A stretch of DNA of 64,000 nt from Flammeovirgaceae bacterium UBA2786 (GTDB taxonomy: Bacteria; Bacteroidota; Bacteroidia; Cytophagales; Cyclobacteriaceae). Location of the stretch: positions 11,174 to 75,173 of the forward strand of contig DEIA01000056.1 in NCBI GenBank assembly GCA_002352225.1, given 5' to 3'. The notes beneath the pieces were generated by a model. That model saw nothing but the letters and a program-made list of their open reading frames with translations. It had not been told where the DNA came from and made no database searches. Below, in pieces: positions 1 through 9,329 of this stretch; the stretch's first letter is position 1, and each line of letters opens with the position of its first letter. The position numbers and the translations under genes are program-made.

Positions 1-1185
1 ATAAATGCAAATGGAACATGGGTGGGTATTTACAATGTATTAAGCAACCTGAGTGATATGGAGTTGCTGGCTGAAGCTCAGGGAGCGCCCAATTATGTGG
101 GTGCAGCTAAAGTAATGAGAGCCATTAACCTTGCGCTTTTAGTAAATGCATGGAACAATGTGCCCTATACTGACGCCTTTTTTGCACAAACCATTAAACC
201 AACCTATGATAACGGGCAGCAGCTTTACACAGAAATATTTACGTTGTTAACCGATGGTATAGCCAAACTGCAGGAAACACCCAGTGCATTAACAATGGGA
301 GCCGATGATTTTATGTTTGGAGGCAACCTGCCAAGGTGGATTAAGACAGCTCATGCATTACGGGCGCGATACCTTAATCACCTGAGTAAAACATCTGCTT
401 ATAACCCCGATGATGTACTTGCTGCCATTGCCAATGGACTTGCCAGCAATGCCGACAATGCAAAAGTTAATTATACAACAGCCGTTTGGAATCCATGGGG
501 ATCAGTAGCGGTTAACCAGGCAGGATTAACGTTAGATGGCTGGATATCAGAACAGATTGTGCAGGCTATGGATGGTACTTCATTTGGGGTAGTTGATCCC
601 CGCATGATATTTATGTTTAGCCGTACCCGGCATGGTAACTTCAGGGGTACAAAAAATGGTGCCGGGCGCGATCCTGACGTAGTGGATCTTAGACTGGATG
701 CATCAACCTTAGTGGAAGCCTCTTACTATGCCAACAGAACTTCTCCGGTACTGGTAATGACCTATGCAGAACAGAAATTTATTGAAGCCGAAGCATACCT
801 GGCAAAAGGAGCGGCCTTCAAACCCCAGGCCTATGCTGCATACCTGGCCGGAATTGGTGCACACATGGATATGCTGGGTGTTGCCACAGTAGATAAGGAT
901 ACGTACATAAATGATCCGGTGGTTTCTGTGGGCGATGCAAATATCACACTTGCTTTGGTTATGAAAGAGAAGTATGTGGCCATGTTCCTCGATCCTGAAA
1001 CCTGGAACGATGCGCGCAGGTATAATTTCCAGTATACTGATATGACTATTCCCGTAGGTTTAAATCCGGAATTAAACGGACAGTTCAGCAGAAGACTACA
1101 ATATCCTTCAAGCGAGTTTGCAACCAATTCTGCTAATGTGCCAGAGGTAAATTTGTTAGACAGAATCTGGTGGGATCAAAACTAA
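1..1185 (+). CDS. SusD/RagB-family outer-membrane nutrient-binding lipoprotein, 5' truncated
   Basis: SusD-type lipoproteins sit on the outer face of the outer membrane and pass oligosaccharides or peptides to a partner SusC TonB-dependent channel. The reading frame is open to the window edge, so the signal peptide and N-terminus lie outside; the GTG at 22 is only an internal codon. About 394 residues are present. The motif TYAEQKFIEAEAYL and the tail ending in NLLDRIWWDQN fit the SusD-like_2 subgroup. The partner susC should lie upstream of the window. The stop is 5 to 14 bases before the next lipoprotein, so the two are probably co-transcribed. The substrate cannot be told from this sequence. 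Confidence 0.85.
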   Translation: MNANGTWVGIYNVLSNLSDMELLAEAQGAPNYVGAAKVMRAINLALLVNAWNNVPYTDAFFAQTIKPTYDNGQQLYTEIFTLLTDGIAKLQETPSALTMGADDFMFGGNLPRWIKTAHALRARYLNHLSKTSAYNPDDVLAAIANGLASNADNAKVNYTTAVWNPWGSVAVNQAGLTLDGWISEQIVQAMDGTSFGVVDPRMIFMFSRTRHGNFRGTKNGAGRDPDVVDLRLDASTLVEASYYANRTSPVLVMTYAEQKFIEAEAYLAKGAAFKPQAYAAYLAGIGAHMDMLGVATVDKDTYINDPVVSVGDANITLALVMKEKYVAMFLDPETWNDARRYNFQYTDMTIPVGLNPELNGQFSRRLQYPSSEFATNSANVPEVNLLDRIWWDQN

Positions 1186-1199
1186 TAACCATGACGATT

Positions 1200-1637
1200 A
1201 TGAAATCTTACATAGGACTATATATAATATTATTTGTTTTTGCAGCGGGGTTCATTTCCTGCGATGAAAACACGGTGGGCCCATCTCATAAGAAAATTGG
1301 CACATCCACATCTACCAATGCATTTATTACCGTATCACCTGTGTCGGCTAGTGCTCCAACTACCGGCTCTACTGTTACGGTAACCTTACGGTACGTGAAT
1401 ATTGCCAGCGATCCGGCAAAAACACTTGTACTGAAGTTAAGGGAAGGAGCCACGGGTGATTTTACAACAATTCAGACTTTTGATGAGACTAGTCAAGCCA
1501 CAGGTGTTGAGGTAACTCGCACTGTGGACTACCCGGTTACACAAGCCGCTGGTACGTCACTAACCTTTAGATTGGAATTAACCACTCAAGTTGAATTCCC
1601 TAAGTTAGTAAATCGTGCGGCCTTTCCTGTGAGGTAG
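1200..1637 (+). CDS. Small lipoprotein following the SusD gene
   Basis: An exported lipoprotein of about 145 residues. The N-terminus MKSYIGLYIILF is a hydrophobic signal sequence ending in a lipobox (FISC), so Cys would be lipidated and the protein anchored in a membrane. The rest is rich in Thr, Ser and Val, with alternating beta-strand-like stretches that suggest a single Ig-like beta-sandwich. An ATG at 1191 would add three residues; I prefer 1200 because the signal peptide starts there. Its place directly after a SusD gene suggests it is an accessory surface lipoprotein of the same uptake locus, as SusE/F-like proteins are. I do not recognise a named family. Confidence 0.7.
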   Translation: MKSYIGLYIILFVFAAGFISCDENTVGPSHKKIGTSTSTNAFITVSPVSASAPTTGSTVTVTLRYVNIASDPAKTLVLKLREGATGDFTTIQTFDETSQATGVEVTRTVDYPVTQAAGTSLTFRLELTTQVEFPKLVNRAAFPVR

Positions 1638-1658
1638 AATTGGTATAATGAATAAAAG

Positions 1659-1692
1659 AAAGAGGCTGCTTTGAGCAGCCTCTTTTATTTTT
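1659..1692. terminator. Bidirectional intrinsic terminator
   Basis: A perfect 12-bp stem (AAAGAGGCTGCT, loop TTG, AGCAGCCTCTTT) is followed by a T-rich run on the plus strand and, read from the other side, by TTCTTTTATT on the minus strand. It lies between the convergent lipoprotein and AlbA-domain genes and can serve both. Confidence 0.85.
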
Positions 1693-1705
1693 GGACTTAA
1701 CTATC

Positions 1706-2389
1706 CTAAACCCTTGAGTATAAATCTCCTCTTTCAGATGCCGTTACCTTCATTACGTTAGCCAATACAAGCAAGATAAGTTTGCGGCTTGCTCTAAACC
1801 GGTTAAGCCCCGAAAATTTCATGTATTGCGTAAGTGTAATCTGCTGGTTTTGCTCGATGTACACCATCAGTTTTTTTTCGGCATCGCCAAACACAAAACG
1901 TATATCGCGTTTCTTTTTAGATCGTTTAATGATTTCCTGCATTTCGGCACTGGCCTTTATGCTCATATCCTGTACACGCACAAACGTTTCGCGCTGATTA
2001 TTTATAATTAGAAAATGAATTTTTTCGCTGGGCGATATATCGTAACGTACTACAGACCGGGTATCGGAAATGGAAAGAACCGATTCCTGATATACCAATA
2101 ACGGCCTGCAGTATTTATTTAACGCCTCTGTAACTACATGAATTTCTTCGTCAGGGTATTTTACTCCGGGTATGGAGCCGTCATCATCTACACCAATCAA
2201 CAAAGTACCACCTGCCGTATTTGCGAAAGCAATCAACTCCCGAACAATTTTTTCGGGGTGTGCCGCCTTGCGCTTAAACTCAAGGTGCAGGCCTTCACCT
2301 TCCAGTGCCAGCTTTTTGATAGTAAAAAAATTTTCAACCTCAGCGCTTGCCGGTGCCGAAGTCTTCATCGTCTTCTGCTTCGTCTTCAT
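1706..2389 (-). CDS. AlbA_2/Schlafen-type putative DNA- or RNA-binding protein
   Basis: The first 150 residues look like the AlbA_2 (Schlafen AlbA) domain: an E-F-K motif near residue 38, then RELIAFANTAGGTLLIGVDDDG, the usual glycine-rich signature of this fold. Some members bind nucleic acid and others are nucleases. The C-terminal 70 residues contain a helix-turn-helix-like stretch (ITLTQYMKFSGLNRFRASRKL). The usual ATPase half of long AlbA proteins is absent. Start choice is uncertain: ATG at 2389 overlaps the upstream AAA+ gene by 50 bases and ATG at 2368 by 29. The overlap implies translational coupling with the AAA+/VWA pair. Function unknown; a regulator of that module is one possibility. 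Confidence 0.7.
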   Translation of the reverse strand: MKTKQKTMKTSAPASAEVENFFTIKKLALEGEGLHLEFKRKAAHPEKIVRELIAFANTAGGTLLIGVDDDGSIPGVKYPDEEIHVVTEALNKYCRPLLVYQESVLSISDTRSVVRYDISPSEKIHFLIINNQRETFVRVQDMSIKASAEMQEIIKRSKKKRDIRFVFGDAEKKLMVYIEQNQQITLTQYMKFSGLNRFRASRKLILLVLANVMKVTASERGDLYSRV

Positions 2390-3839
2390 CTTTAGGCAAG
2401 CTAAACATACCGCTCAGCAAATCCTTAAACTGCAAGCCTGAAGTAAGAGTATGTTTACTGATGAGGCTGAATTCTGCCAATCCGTGCAATGCAAATTCCA
2501 TCAAAAAAAGTTTTAAGGCTGTATCGTGCCCTTTATGAAATTCGTTTATCAAATCGGATAGCCCCGGTACCGATTTTATCTTCTTTTCATAATCGGCTTG
2601 TGTAAGCTCGTTTAGTAAATCGAGCGTATTACCATCACCAAACCAATGCGTAATTTTTTTATACGGACTTTTTTCTTTCTGCTTGCGAAATTTATCCGGA
2701 TCGGGAAAGTAATTGAGAAACTGTGTGCGAATGGCTTTGCCCACCAGATTTTGTGCTACAATACCAGGCCCTTCCTGCTGGCCTTCGTAAACCAATTCCA
2801 CTTTCCCGGTAACGGAAGGCACCACACCAATAAAATCTGAAACGCGAATAGTTGTATTCTTTTCGTTGTTTAATAATGCTCTGCGTTCGGCTGCAGCCAA
2901 CAGATTTTCATAAGCCGAAATAGTTAGCCGTGCAGATACACCGCTCTTAGCATCTACAAATTCACTTTTGCGTGCCTCAAAGGCAATTTGTTCTACCAGA
3001 TCTTTGGCCAGTTCGGGTACAGAAATAGAATGCTGTTCGGGCTGTACATGCGCCTCTTGTTGTGTAATTTTTTTTCCTACCTCTAATGTTTTTGGATAGT
3101 GCGTAATAATCTGGCTGTCGATGCGATCTTTAAGGGGAGTTACTATGCTTCCACGATTAGTATAATCTTCGGGGTTGGCGGTAAACACAAATTGAATATC
3201 TAACGGCAACCTGATTTTAAATCCACGAATCTGAATATCGCCTTCCTGTAATATATTAAACAAGGCTACTTGTATGCGAGCCTGTAAATCGGGAAGCTCA
3301 TTAATTACAAACAAACACCGGTGCGAACGTGGAATTAATCCAAAGTGAATTACACGTTCATCTGAGTAAGGAAGTTTTAAAGAGGCAGCTTTAATCGGAT
3401 CCACATCTCCAATTAAATCGGCAATACTTACATCGGGTGTAGCTAATTTTTCGGTGTAACGATCCTCCCGGTGCAACCAGGCAATAGGTGTAGTATCGCC
3501 CAGTTCAGCAATTTTATCTTTTCCGTATCGCGAAATTGGGTGGAGGGGATCGTCATTTAGTTCAGAGCCTTCTATAACCGGAATGTATTCATCCAGAAGG
3601 TTTATCATTAAGCGGGCTAACCGTGTTTTGGCTTGCCCCCGTAAGCCTAACAGATTAATATCATGCCCGGCCAGTATAGCACGCTCCATATCAGGAATAA
3701 CAGTTTCTTCGTATCCCCATATGCCCGCAAACACACTTTCCCGCTTTTGTAATTTTACAATAAGATTTTGCCGCAGTTCTTCTTTAATGGTTTTACTTTT
3801 ATAACCGGAAGCTTTCAGTTGGCCGAGTGTTTCTATCAT
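2340..3839 (-). CDS. MoxR/magnesium-chelatase-like AAA+ ATPase
   Basis: A 499-residue AAA+ ATPase of the MoxR/ChlI-like group, probably a chaperone-like remodeller that works with the VWA protein encoded just upstream. The Walker A is GLRGQAKT (residues 65-72), lacking the usual glycine before the lysine. The Walker B is LFVINE (176-181), with Asn in place of Asp. A sensor-1-like FVFTANPED follows at 217-225. Residues 250-480 are helical and the tail is very acidic (DEDEAEDDEDFG). The variant Walker motifs may be normal for this subgroup; I cannot check. It is 81 bases downstream of the VWA gene on the same strand. Confidence 0.8.
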   Translation of the reverse strand: MIETLGQLKASGYKSKTIKEELRQNLIVKLQKRESVFAGIWGYEETVIPDMERAILAGHDINLLGLRGQAKTRLARLMINLLDEYIPVIEGSELNDDPLHPISRYGKDKIAELGDTTPIAWLHREDRYTEKLATPDVSIADLIGDVDPIKAASLKLPYSDERVIHFGLIPRSHRCLFVINELPDLQARIQVALFNILQEGDIQIRGFKIRLPLDIQFVFTANPEDYTNRGSIVTPLKDRIDSQIITHYPKTLEVGKKITQQEAHVQPEQHSISVPELAKDLVEQIAFEARKSEFVDAKSGVSARLTISAYENLLAAAERRALLNNEKNTTIRVSDFIGVVPSVTGKVELVYEGQQEGPGIVAQNLVGKAIRTQFLNYFPDPDKFRKQKEKSPYKKITHWFGDGNTLDLLNELTQADYEKKIKSVPGLSDLINEFHKGHDTALKLFLMEFALHGLAEFSLISKHTLTSGLQFKDLLSGMFSLPKDEDEAEDDEDFGTGKR

Positions 3840-3920
3840 CAGGTATCAGTTAGTGTGGATTGTTTAATCGTTAAAGGTACAAGGAGTGTAAGCTATTCAT
3901 AACGGGTAGCCAGTAAACCT

Positions 3921-5018
3921 TTATAGATTTTTAGTTCTGTTTCGTTTGAAATCTTCAAATACTAAGTTGCCTAATCCTTGTAAACTGCTATAGTATGCAT
4001 TGCCGTTATTGGCTTTGGTAAACTCGTGCACAAAAGCTTTCAGGTAAGGGTCGGTTGCGATCATAAACGTAGTTACCGGAATTTTTATTTTTCTTAGTTG
4101 CGAGGCCAGGCTTAAGGTTTGGTTTAAAATTTTCTGATCTAAGCCAAAACTGTTTTTGTAATAATTGATTCCTTGTTTGATACACGTGGGTTTACCATCG
4201 GTAATCATAAAAATTTGTTTGTTGGAGTTCTTTCTGCGCCTAAGAATATCCATGGCTAATTCCAGGCCGGCTACTGTGTTGGTGTGGTAAGGCCCAACTT
4301 GTAAATAAGGAAGATCTTTAATTTCAATCTGCCAGGCGTCATCGCCAAACACCAAAATGTCTAATGTATCTTTCGGATATTTTTTGGTTATAAGTTCGGC
4401 TAATGCCATGGCTACTTTTTTGGCAGGCGTAATGCGATCTTCACCATATAATATCATGGAGTGCGATATGTCGATCATCAACACGGTAGAAGTTTGTGTT
4501 TTAAATTCGCTTTCAATCACTTCCAGGTCTTCTTCCGTCATATAAAAATCTTCCACACCGTGATTGATCTGTGCATTGCGTAGCGAGTCAGTCATCGAGA
4601 TTTGCTCCAGCGTATCGCCAAATTCGTAATCGCGCCTGTCGGTAGTAGGTTCATCGCCACGGCCGTTGTGATTGGTTTTATGTTCGCCCGATTTTGTCTT
4701 CTTTAGTTTGCCAAAAATTTCTTCCAGAGCCGATTGCCGAAGGTTTTGTTCGGCCTTGGCTTTCATGCGAAATTCTCCGTTGGGGCCATCATCGGTAATG
4801 TACCCGTTGCGTTTCAGGTCTTCAATAAAATCGCCAATGCCGTAATTGGTGTTGGTGAGGTTATATTGTTTGTCTACATCGGTAAGCCATTGCAGAGCTT
4901 CGGCTACATTGCCCGAAGTAATGAGTAAGAGTTGCATAAATATGGAAAGCAACTTTTCGAAGTCGCTTTTTGAGCTGCCAGGCGGGGGTATGTATTTAGA
5001 AAAACGATGACCAAGCAT
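3921..5018 (-). CDS. VWA-domain protein, partner of the AAA+ ATPase (BchD-like)
   Basis: A 365-residue soluble protein with no signal peptide. The N-terminal 170 residues are helical and charged. A von Willebrand factor A domain follows, with an intact metal-ion-dependent adhesion site: DISHS at 183-187, the Thr of HTNT near 248, and TDG at 273-275. In chelatases and MoxR systems the VWA subunit docks on the AAA+ ring and presents the client; the adjacent AAA+ gene supports the same role here. No tetrapyrrole genes are nearby, so metal insertion into a porphyrin is unlikely. It lies 114 bases downstream of bshA on the same strand. Confidence 0.82.
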   Translation of the reverse strand: MLGHRFSKYIPPPGSSKSDFEKLLSIFMQLLLITSGNVAEALQWLTDVDKQYNLTNTNYGIGDFIEDLKRNGYITDDGPNGEFRMKAKAEQNLRQSALEEIFGKLKKTKSGEHKTNHNGRGDEPTTDRRDYEFGDTLEQISMTDSLRNAQINHGVEDFYMTEEDLEVIESEFKTQTSTVLMIDISHSMILYGEDRITPAKKVAMALAELITKKYPKDTLDILVFGDDAWQIEIKDLPYLQVGPYHTNTVAGLELAMDILRRRKNSNKQIFMITDGKPTCIKQGINYYKNSFGLDQKILNQTLSLASQLRKIKIPVTTFMIATDPYLKAFVHEFTKANNGNAYYSSLQGLGNLVFEDFKRNRTKNL

Positions 5019-5132
5019 GAAATTGAAATCTGATGTGGAGCCTGCTAAAATTTATGTTGTACGTTTTTGGTTTAATCATTTTAACGGGAAGATAAGGGAA
5101 TAACCCTTCTGCCCGACAGATTAAAAAAGTTA

Positions 5133-6281
5133 TCAGCTTTGCACCGATTGCCCGGCCCGAGTTTTTTCCAATATACGTTCGTAATATTTTTCGTACAGTG
5201 GTAAAATACGGGTTATATCAAACTCACGCGCACGGGCTACGGCATTGGCTTTAAATTGAGGCAGATTGTTTTTATCCAAAATGAAAAGAGACTTGCGTGT
5301 CATATCTTCCACATCGCCCACGTTACTCATAAAACCAGTTACGCCCTGTACATTCAATTCGGGTAAACCACCGGTATTGGAAGAGATAACGGGCACCTCG
5401 CAAGCCATCGCTTCTAACGCGGCTAATCCAAAACTTTCTTTTTCTGAAGGCATTAAAAACAAATCGGCCACAGAAAGAACTTCTTCAACGGCTTCGAGTT
5501 TACCCAAAAAACGCACGGCATCATTAATACCTAACTCACGCGCTAAAGTTTCGGCCGGCTGACGCTCTGGGCCATCACCAATCATAAGAAGTTTGGAGGG
5601 AATTTCTTTGTGGATGTTGTGAAACACATGAATTACATCCATTATCCGTTTTACTTTACGGAAGTTAGAGATATGAACCACCAAAGATTCTCCGTGGGGG
5701 CAAATGGCTTTCTTAAAATGATCTTTCTTTTGTTTTTTAAATTTCTCCAGGTCTATGAAGTTTGGGATCACTTCAATTTCGCGGGTGATTTTAAATGAAT
5801 GATATGTTTCTTTCTTTAAATCTTCTGATACAGAAGTTACACCATCCGATTGGTTTATACTAAATGTTACTACGGGTTCATAACTCGCATCTTTACCAAC
5901 CAACGTAATATCGGTGCCGTGCAGGGTGGTTACTACCGGAATGTAGATGCCATGCGTTTTTAAAATCTGTTTGGCCATGTAGGCTGCAGAGGCATGCGGA
6001 ATAGCGTAATGTACATGCAACAAATCGAGCCCTTCATTCTTTACTACGCTTACCATCTTGCTGGCCAGGGCCAGTTCGTAAGGCGGATATTCAAATAATG
6101 GATAGGAGCGAAATTCAACTTCGTGGTAGAATAAATTTTCGTTCAGAAAGTCTAACCGGCTGGGTTGGCTGTAGGTAATAAAGTGTACCTGATGGCCTTC
6201 TTTGGCGAGCGCTTTGCCTAGTTCTGTTGCTACCACGCCACTACCACCAAAGGTAGGATAACACACAATGCCAATTTTCAT
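5133..6281 (-). CDS. bshA: N-acetyl-alpha-D-glucosaminyl L-malate synthase BshA
   Basis: Retaining GT4 glycosyltransferase that joins GlcNAc from UDP-GlcNAc to L-malate, the first step of bacillithiol synthesis, in the cytoplasm. The protein has 382 residues, the usual length. The N-terminus MKIGIVCYPTFGGSGVVATE with the GGSG loop, LLHVHYAIPHA near residue 95, and the EX7E signature in EKESFGLAALEAMA near 283 are characteristic of BshA. bshB and bshC are not in the window. It is followed on the same strand by the VWA and AAA+ genes. A separate gene lies 204 bases upstream; I see no clear promoter in that gap. Confidence 0.92.
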   Translation of the reverse strand: MKIGIVCYPTFGGSGVVATELGKALAKEGHQVHFITYSQPSRLDFLNENLFYHEVEFRSYPLFEYPPYELALASKMVSVVKNEGLDLLHVHYAIPHASAAYMAKQILKTHGIYIPVVTTLHGTDITLVGKDASYEPVVTFSINQSDGVTSVSEDLKKETYHSFKITREIEVIPNFIDLEKFKKQKKDHFKKAICPHGESLVVHISNFRKVKRIMDVIHVFHNIHKEIPSKLLMIGDGPERQPAETLARELGINDAVRFLGKLEAVEEVLSVADLFLMPSEKESFGLAALEAMACEVPVISSNTGGLPELNVQGVTGFMSNVGDVEDMTRKSLFILDKNNLPQFKANAVARAREFDITRILPLYEKYYERILEKTRAGQSVQS

Positions 6282-6485
6282 CTGTTAATTTCTGTTTTTA
6301 AGTTGCCAGATGAAATCGCCAGATAGTTTATCGTTTAATGAGATAAGGCTAGTACAAGGTATTGACGATTTCATTCGGGTAGAATAATACGTGTTGGTTT
6401 GAAGATAAAACAAAATCTTAAAACCCTCCTGCTAAACCCTGCAAACGGTCATTTAGTTTCACCAATTCCACTATTAACATATTAT

Positions 6486-9218
6486 TTAATACTGGCGGTA
6501 ATTAAAAATAGCCTGATAAATTACCTCTTGAATACGCGGCCTGATGTTGGCATTCAGCAACTTATTGTTTGTCATATCGGGGTGTACCCGGTTTGATAAA
6601 TAAACGTAAACCAGATTAAACTGCGGATCGACCCAGATGCAGGTTCCGGTAAAACCGGTGTGGCCGAACGTAAGCGGAGAGGCAAACAAAGTGGTGGGGC
6701 CGGCCCAATCACTTATAGTAGGCTTATCCCAACCTAATCCGCGCCTGCTGGTTTCATATTGTTTAGTAGTGAAGAATTCTACGGTTTCAGGTTTAAAAAA
6801 TTGATACCCGCCATAATTCCCTTTTTGTAGTAGCATCTGGCCTAGCTTAGCAAGGTCGTTAGCGTTTCCAAACAAACCAGCATGGCCGGCAATATTTCCA
6901 TGCATGGCTGCACCCTGATCGTGCACATATCCGGTTAACAACCCTTTTCTGAAAAGTTTATCGTCTTCGGTAGGTGCAATTTGCCCGGCTGTAAATTTTT
7001 GAAGAGGCAGATAGCCTAGCGTGGAGGCACCCAAAGGCTCATAAAAATTTTGTTCTAAAAAATCCTGAATGGGTTGATTTAGCATTTTTTCGGCCAGGTG
7101 CTGTAAAATGTAAAAACCCATATCGCTATATCGATACCCATATACGGTGCGGGCAGTTTTGTCTTGTACACGGGCTTTAATAATCCATTGCCATAAACTA
7201 TCCTTCATGGCTTTGGAGGCAAACATTTTTTCCGTTACCGGAAAGGGATAATCTGAACTGCGTACCGAACTGTAATATTCAGGTAAAGGCTTGTCTTCTT
7301 TAATGGTGCCCGACCAGAAAGGCAGAAAGGGCCACAACCCAGCCTGATGTGTGAGTATATCTTTAAGGGTGTAATCTTTCTTGTTCGATTTTTTTAACTC
7401 GGGCAGGTACACCGAAGCTTTTTTATTAATGTCGATTAACCCTTTTTCGTGCATGAACATAACGGTTTGCAAGGTGGCTGCCACTTTGGTAATGGAAGCC
7501 AGATCGTACAGTGTGTTTTCGGTTACGGGTAATTGATTGTTATAATTTAACCAGCCGTTTGCACGATCGTAAATTACTTTTCCATCCTTTACCACCAGTA
7601 CATAACTACCGGGTGTTGCGCAGCTATCGATGGCCTCGTTTGCAATGGTTTCAATTTTTTCAAGCGTTTTGCTGTCTACTCCGGCAGCTTCGGGAAGGGT
7701 GTAAGAAAGGCGATTGAGCGAAGAGGTTTGTAAACCAAAGCCGGCCTCAAAAGCACCCGATATGGGTACCGGCAACACGCCCTGGGCAGGCACACCACCA
7801 AAAATTATTTCAGCAGAAATTTTTTGAATTTCAGCAGTGTCTGAATAGCCTGTTAATAGCACTGGAAAATCTTTGAGATAAGCTAAATCGCCTGGCCTGC
7901 CAAAATGAGTAATAACAACTTGTTTATGTTGACTAAGCGTTTTGAGAAATGACAATAACGCTTCATGGTATACGAATACACCCACCACCACCACATCGGT
8001 ATCAGCCAATTCATTTTTCAGCGTGGTAGTATCCTGTGCGTGGGTTAATTCAAAATGATTGAATGGAGCATACTTGCTCAGGTAGCGGGTAAATTCATTT
8101 TGTGCCGATTGCCCGATTGACAGCGAAGCAAATTTCCGATTCTCTAACTGAATTATGGGCAATACCTGGTTATGGTTATTAAGTAAGGTCACTAACCCTT
8201 CAGAAATCTGATGCCGCAGAAGTTTTGCTTCTGCATTGTTTAATCGCGCCAGCAGGTTATCGGTATTGATTGTTTTAGTAAGGCTAAGTCCGGCATCATA
8301 CTTTAGGGCAAGCATTTTTTTTACAGCGGTATCAATTCTGGATTGCAGTTCTTTATCCTTCCGTACCGCCTTTAAAATTTTTTTTATAGCGGCAGGTATA
8401 TCATCACTTCCCCAAATCACATCGTGCCCCAGATAAAGCGCAATTAATTCTACCTCACCCTCTGGTTGTTTGCCGGCTAATTTTTTCAGGTATGGAATTT
8501 CTGCGATGGAAACACCATTGTAATCAGATCGTGGTAATAAATCTTCTTCCAGTTTGCCGTGGTCATCCGTTTCAAAATCAATTATACCGGTGTAAGATGA
8601 AACCGCCCCGGTTGTTTGCTGCAGTAACTGATTGGCCCAGATAGTATCGGTTTCGGCAGAACCACTAAGCCAGGTAAAACTTTTGGCAGCAGTAAGCCCT
8701 TTCAAATAATTAAGGTAGGTTTCTTTTAGTCGTGTATTTTTATAACTGTGAATGGGCTCAACAACCAACGAGGGAACAGGCAATAAGTTGGCATGAATAC
8801 CAAGCAGATGTTGCTGTCTGGCTGTTTCGGCACCCGCTTTAATGATCAACTCTTCCTGATGGTGTAAAGCACTTAATAAAAAGGGCGATTGTAGCGGCAA
8901 TAAACTGTCGGTTAAATGTTGGGCTTGCCAACCAGAACCAATTATAAGCAATGGAATTTCAGACTCTTGTTGTAGTTTATTAATCCGGATAGCGTGACGG
9001 ATTGGGCCGTCAGGCATTATAACTACACCTCCGGGTTTAGATTTTAGAAAATCATTCTCGTCCTGATCGGCCGGAAATTGAACCCAAAATAACTGACTGA
9101 TTTTTTCAGAAGGATTAAGGGTTTGAAAAACACTATCTACCCAACGGTTTTTTTGGGTTTGAGCATGGGTTATTACAGGAATGAATAAGAATAGAATAAA
9201 GGAAACTTTTTTCAGCAT
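6486..9218 (-). CDS. Exported fusion: degenerate GH3 domain plus serine hydrolase (beta-lactamase-type)
   Basis: A 910-residue protein with a signal peptide (cleavage after VITHAQ, about residue 20). Residues 25-310 follow the NagZ-like GH3 N-domain and 350-500 its C-terminal alpha/beta domain. Residues 510-910 are a class C beta-lactamase/PBP4-type serine hydrolase with S-I-T-K (574-577), Y-S-D (696-698) and H-T-G (852-854). The hydrolase triad is intact. The GH3 part is not: KHFPGHG is replaced by KSFTWLSG (179-186), and the segment around the nucleophile reads NGVSIAEI (234-241) with no Asp. Family knowledge suggests periplasmic cell-wall recycling; I infer the GH3 part now binds rather than cuts. 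Confidence 0.88.
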   Translation of the reverse strand: MLKKVSFILFLFIPVITHAQTQKNRWVDSVFQTLNPSEKISQLFWVQFPADQDENDFLKSKPGGVVIMPDGPIRHAIRINKLQQESEIPLLIIGSGWQAQHLTDSLLPLQSPFLLSALHHQEELIIKAGAETARQQHLLGIHANLLPVPSLVVEPIHSYKNTRLKETYLNYLKGLTAAKSFTWLSGSAETDTIWANQLLQQTTGAVSSYTGIIDFETDDHGKLEEDLLPRSDYNGVSIAEIPYLKKLAGKQPEGEVELIALYLGHDVIWGSDDIPAAIKKILKAVRKDKELQSRIDTAVKKMLALKYDAGLSLTKTINTDNLLARLNNAEAKLLRHQISEGLVTLLNNHNQVLPIIQLENRKFASLSIGQSAQNEFTRYLSKYAPFNHFELTHAQDTTTLKNELADTDVVVVGVFVYHEALLSFLKTLSQHKQVVITHFGRPGDLAYLKDFPVLLTGYSDTAEIQKISAEIIFGGVPAQGVLPVPISGAFEAGFGLQTSSLNRLSYTLPEAAGVDSKTLEKIETIANEAIDSCATPGSYVLVVKDGKVIYDRANGWLNYNNQLPVTENTLYDLASITKVAATLQTVMFMHEKGLIDINKKASVYLPELKKSNKKDYTLKDILTHQAGLWPFLPFWSGTIKEDKPLPEYYSSVRSSDYPFPVTEKMFASKAMKDSLWQWIIKARVQDKTARTVYGYRYSDMGFYILQHLAEKMLNQPIQDFLEQNFYEPLGASTLGYLPLQKFTAGQIAPTEDDKLFRKGLLTGYVHDQGAAMHGNIAGHAGLFGNANDLAKLGQMLLQKGNYGGYQFFKPETVEFFTTKQYETSRRGLGWDKPTISDWAGPTTLFASPLTFGHTGFTGTCIWVDPQFNLVYVYLSNRVHPDMTNNKLLNANIRPRIQEVIYQAIFNYRQY

Positions 9219-9329
9219 TGGCCCGTTCGATTTTTGTACTTTTACCTTTCTTTTAGAATCAAAATCTGAACTATAACGAAAGGAAAGATTTTATCAGATG
9301 CAAGCTACGTTTAGATTAAAAGAAAAACT

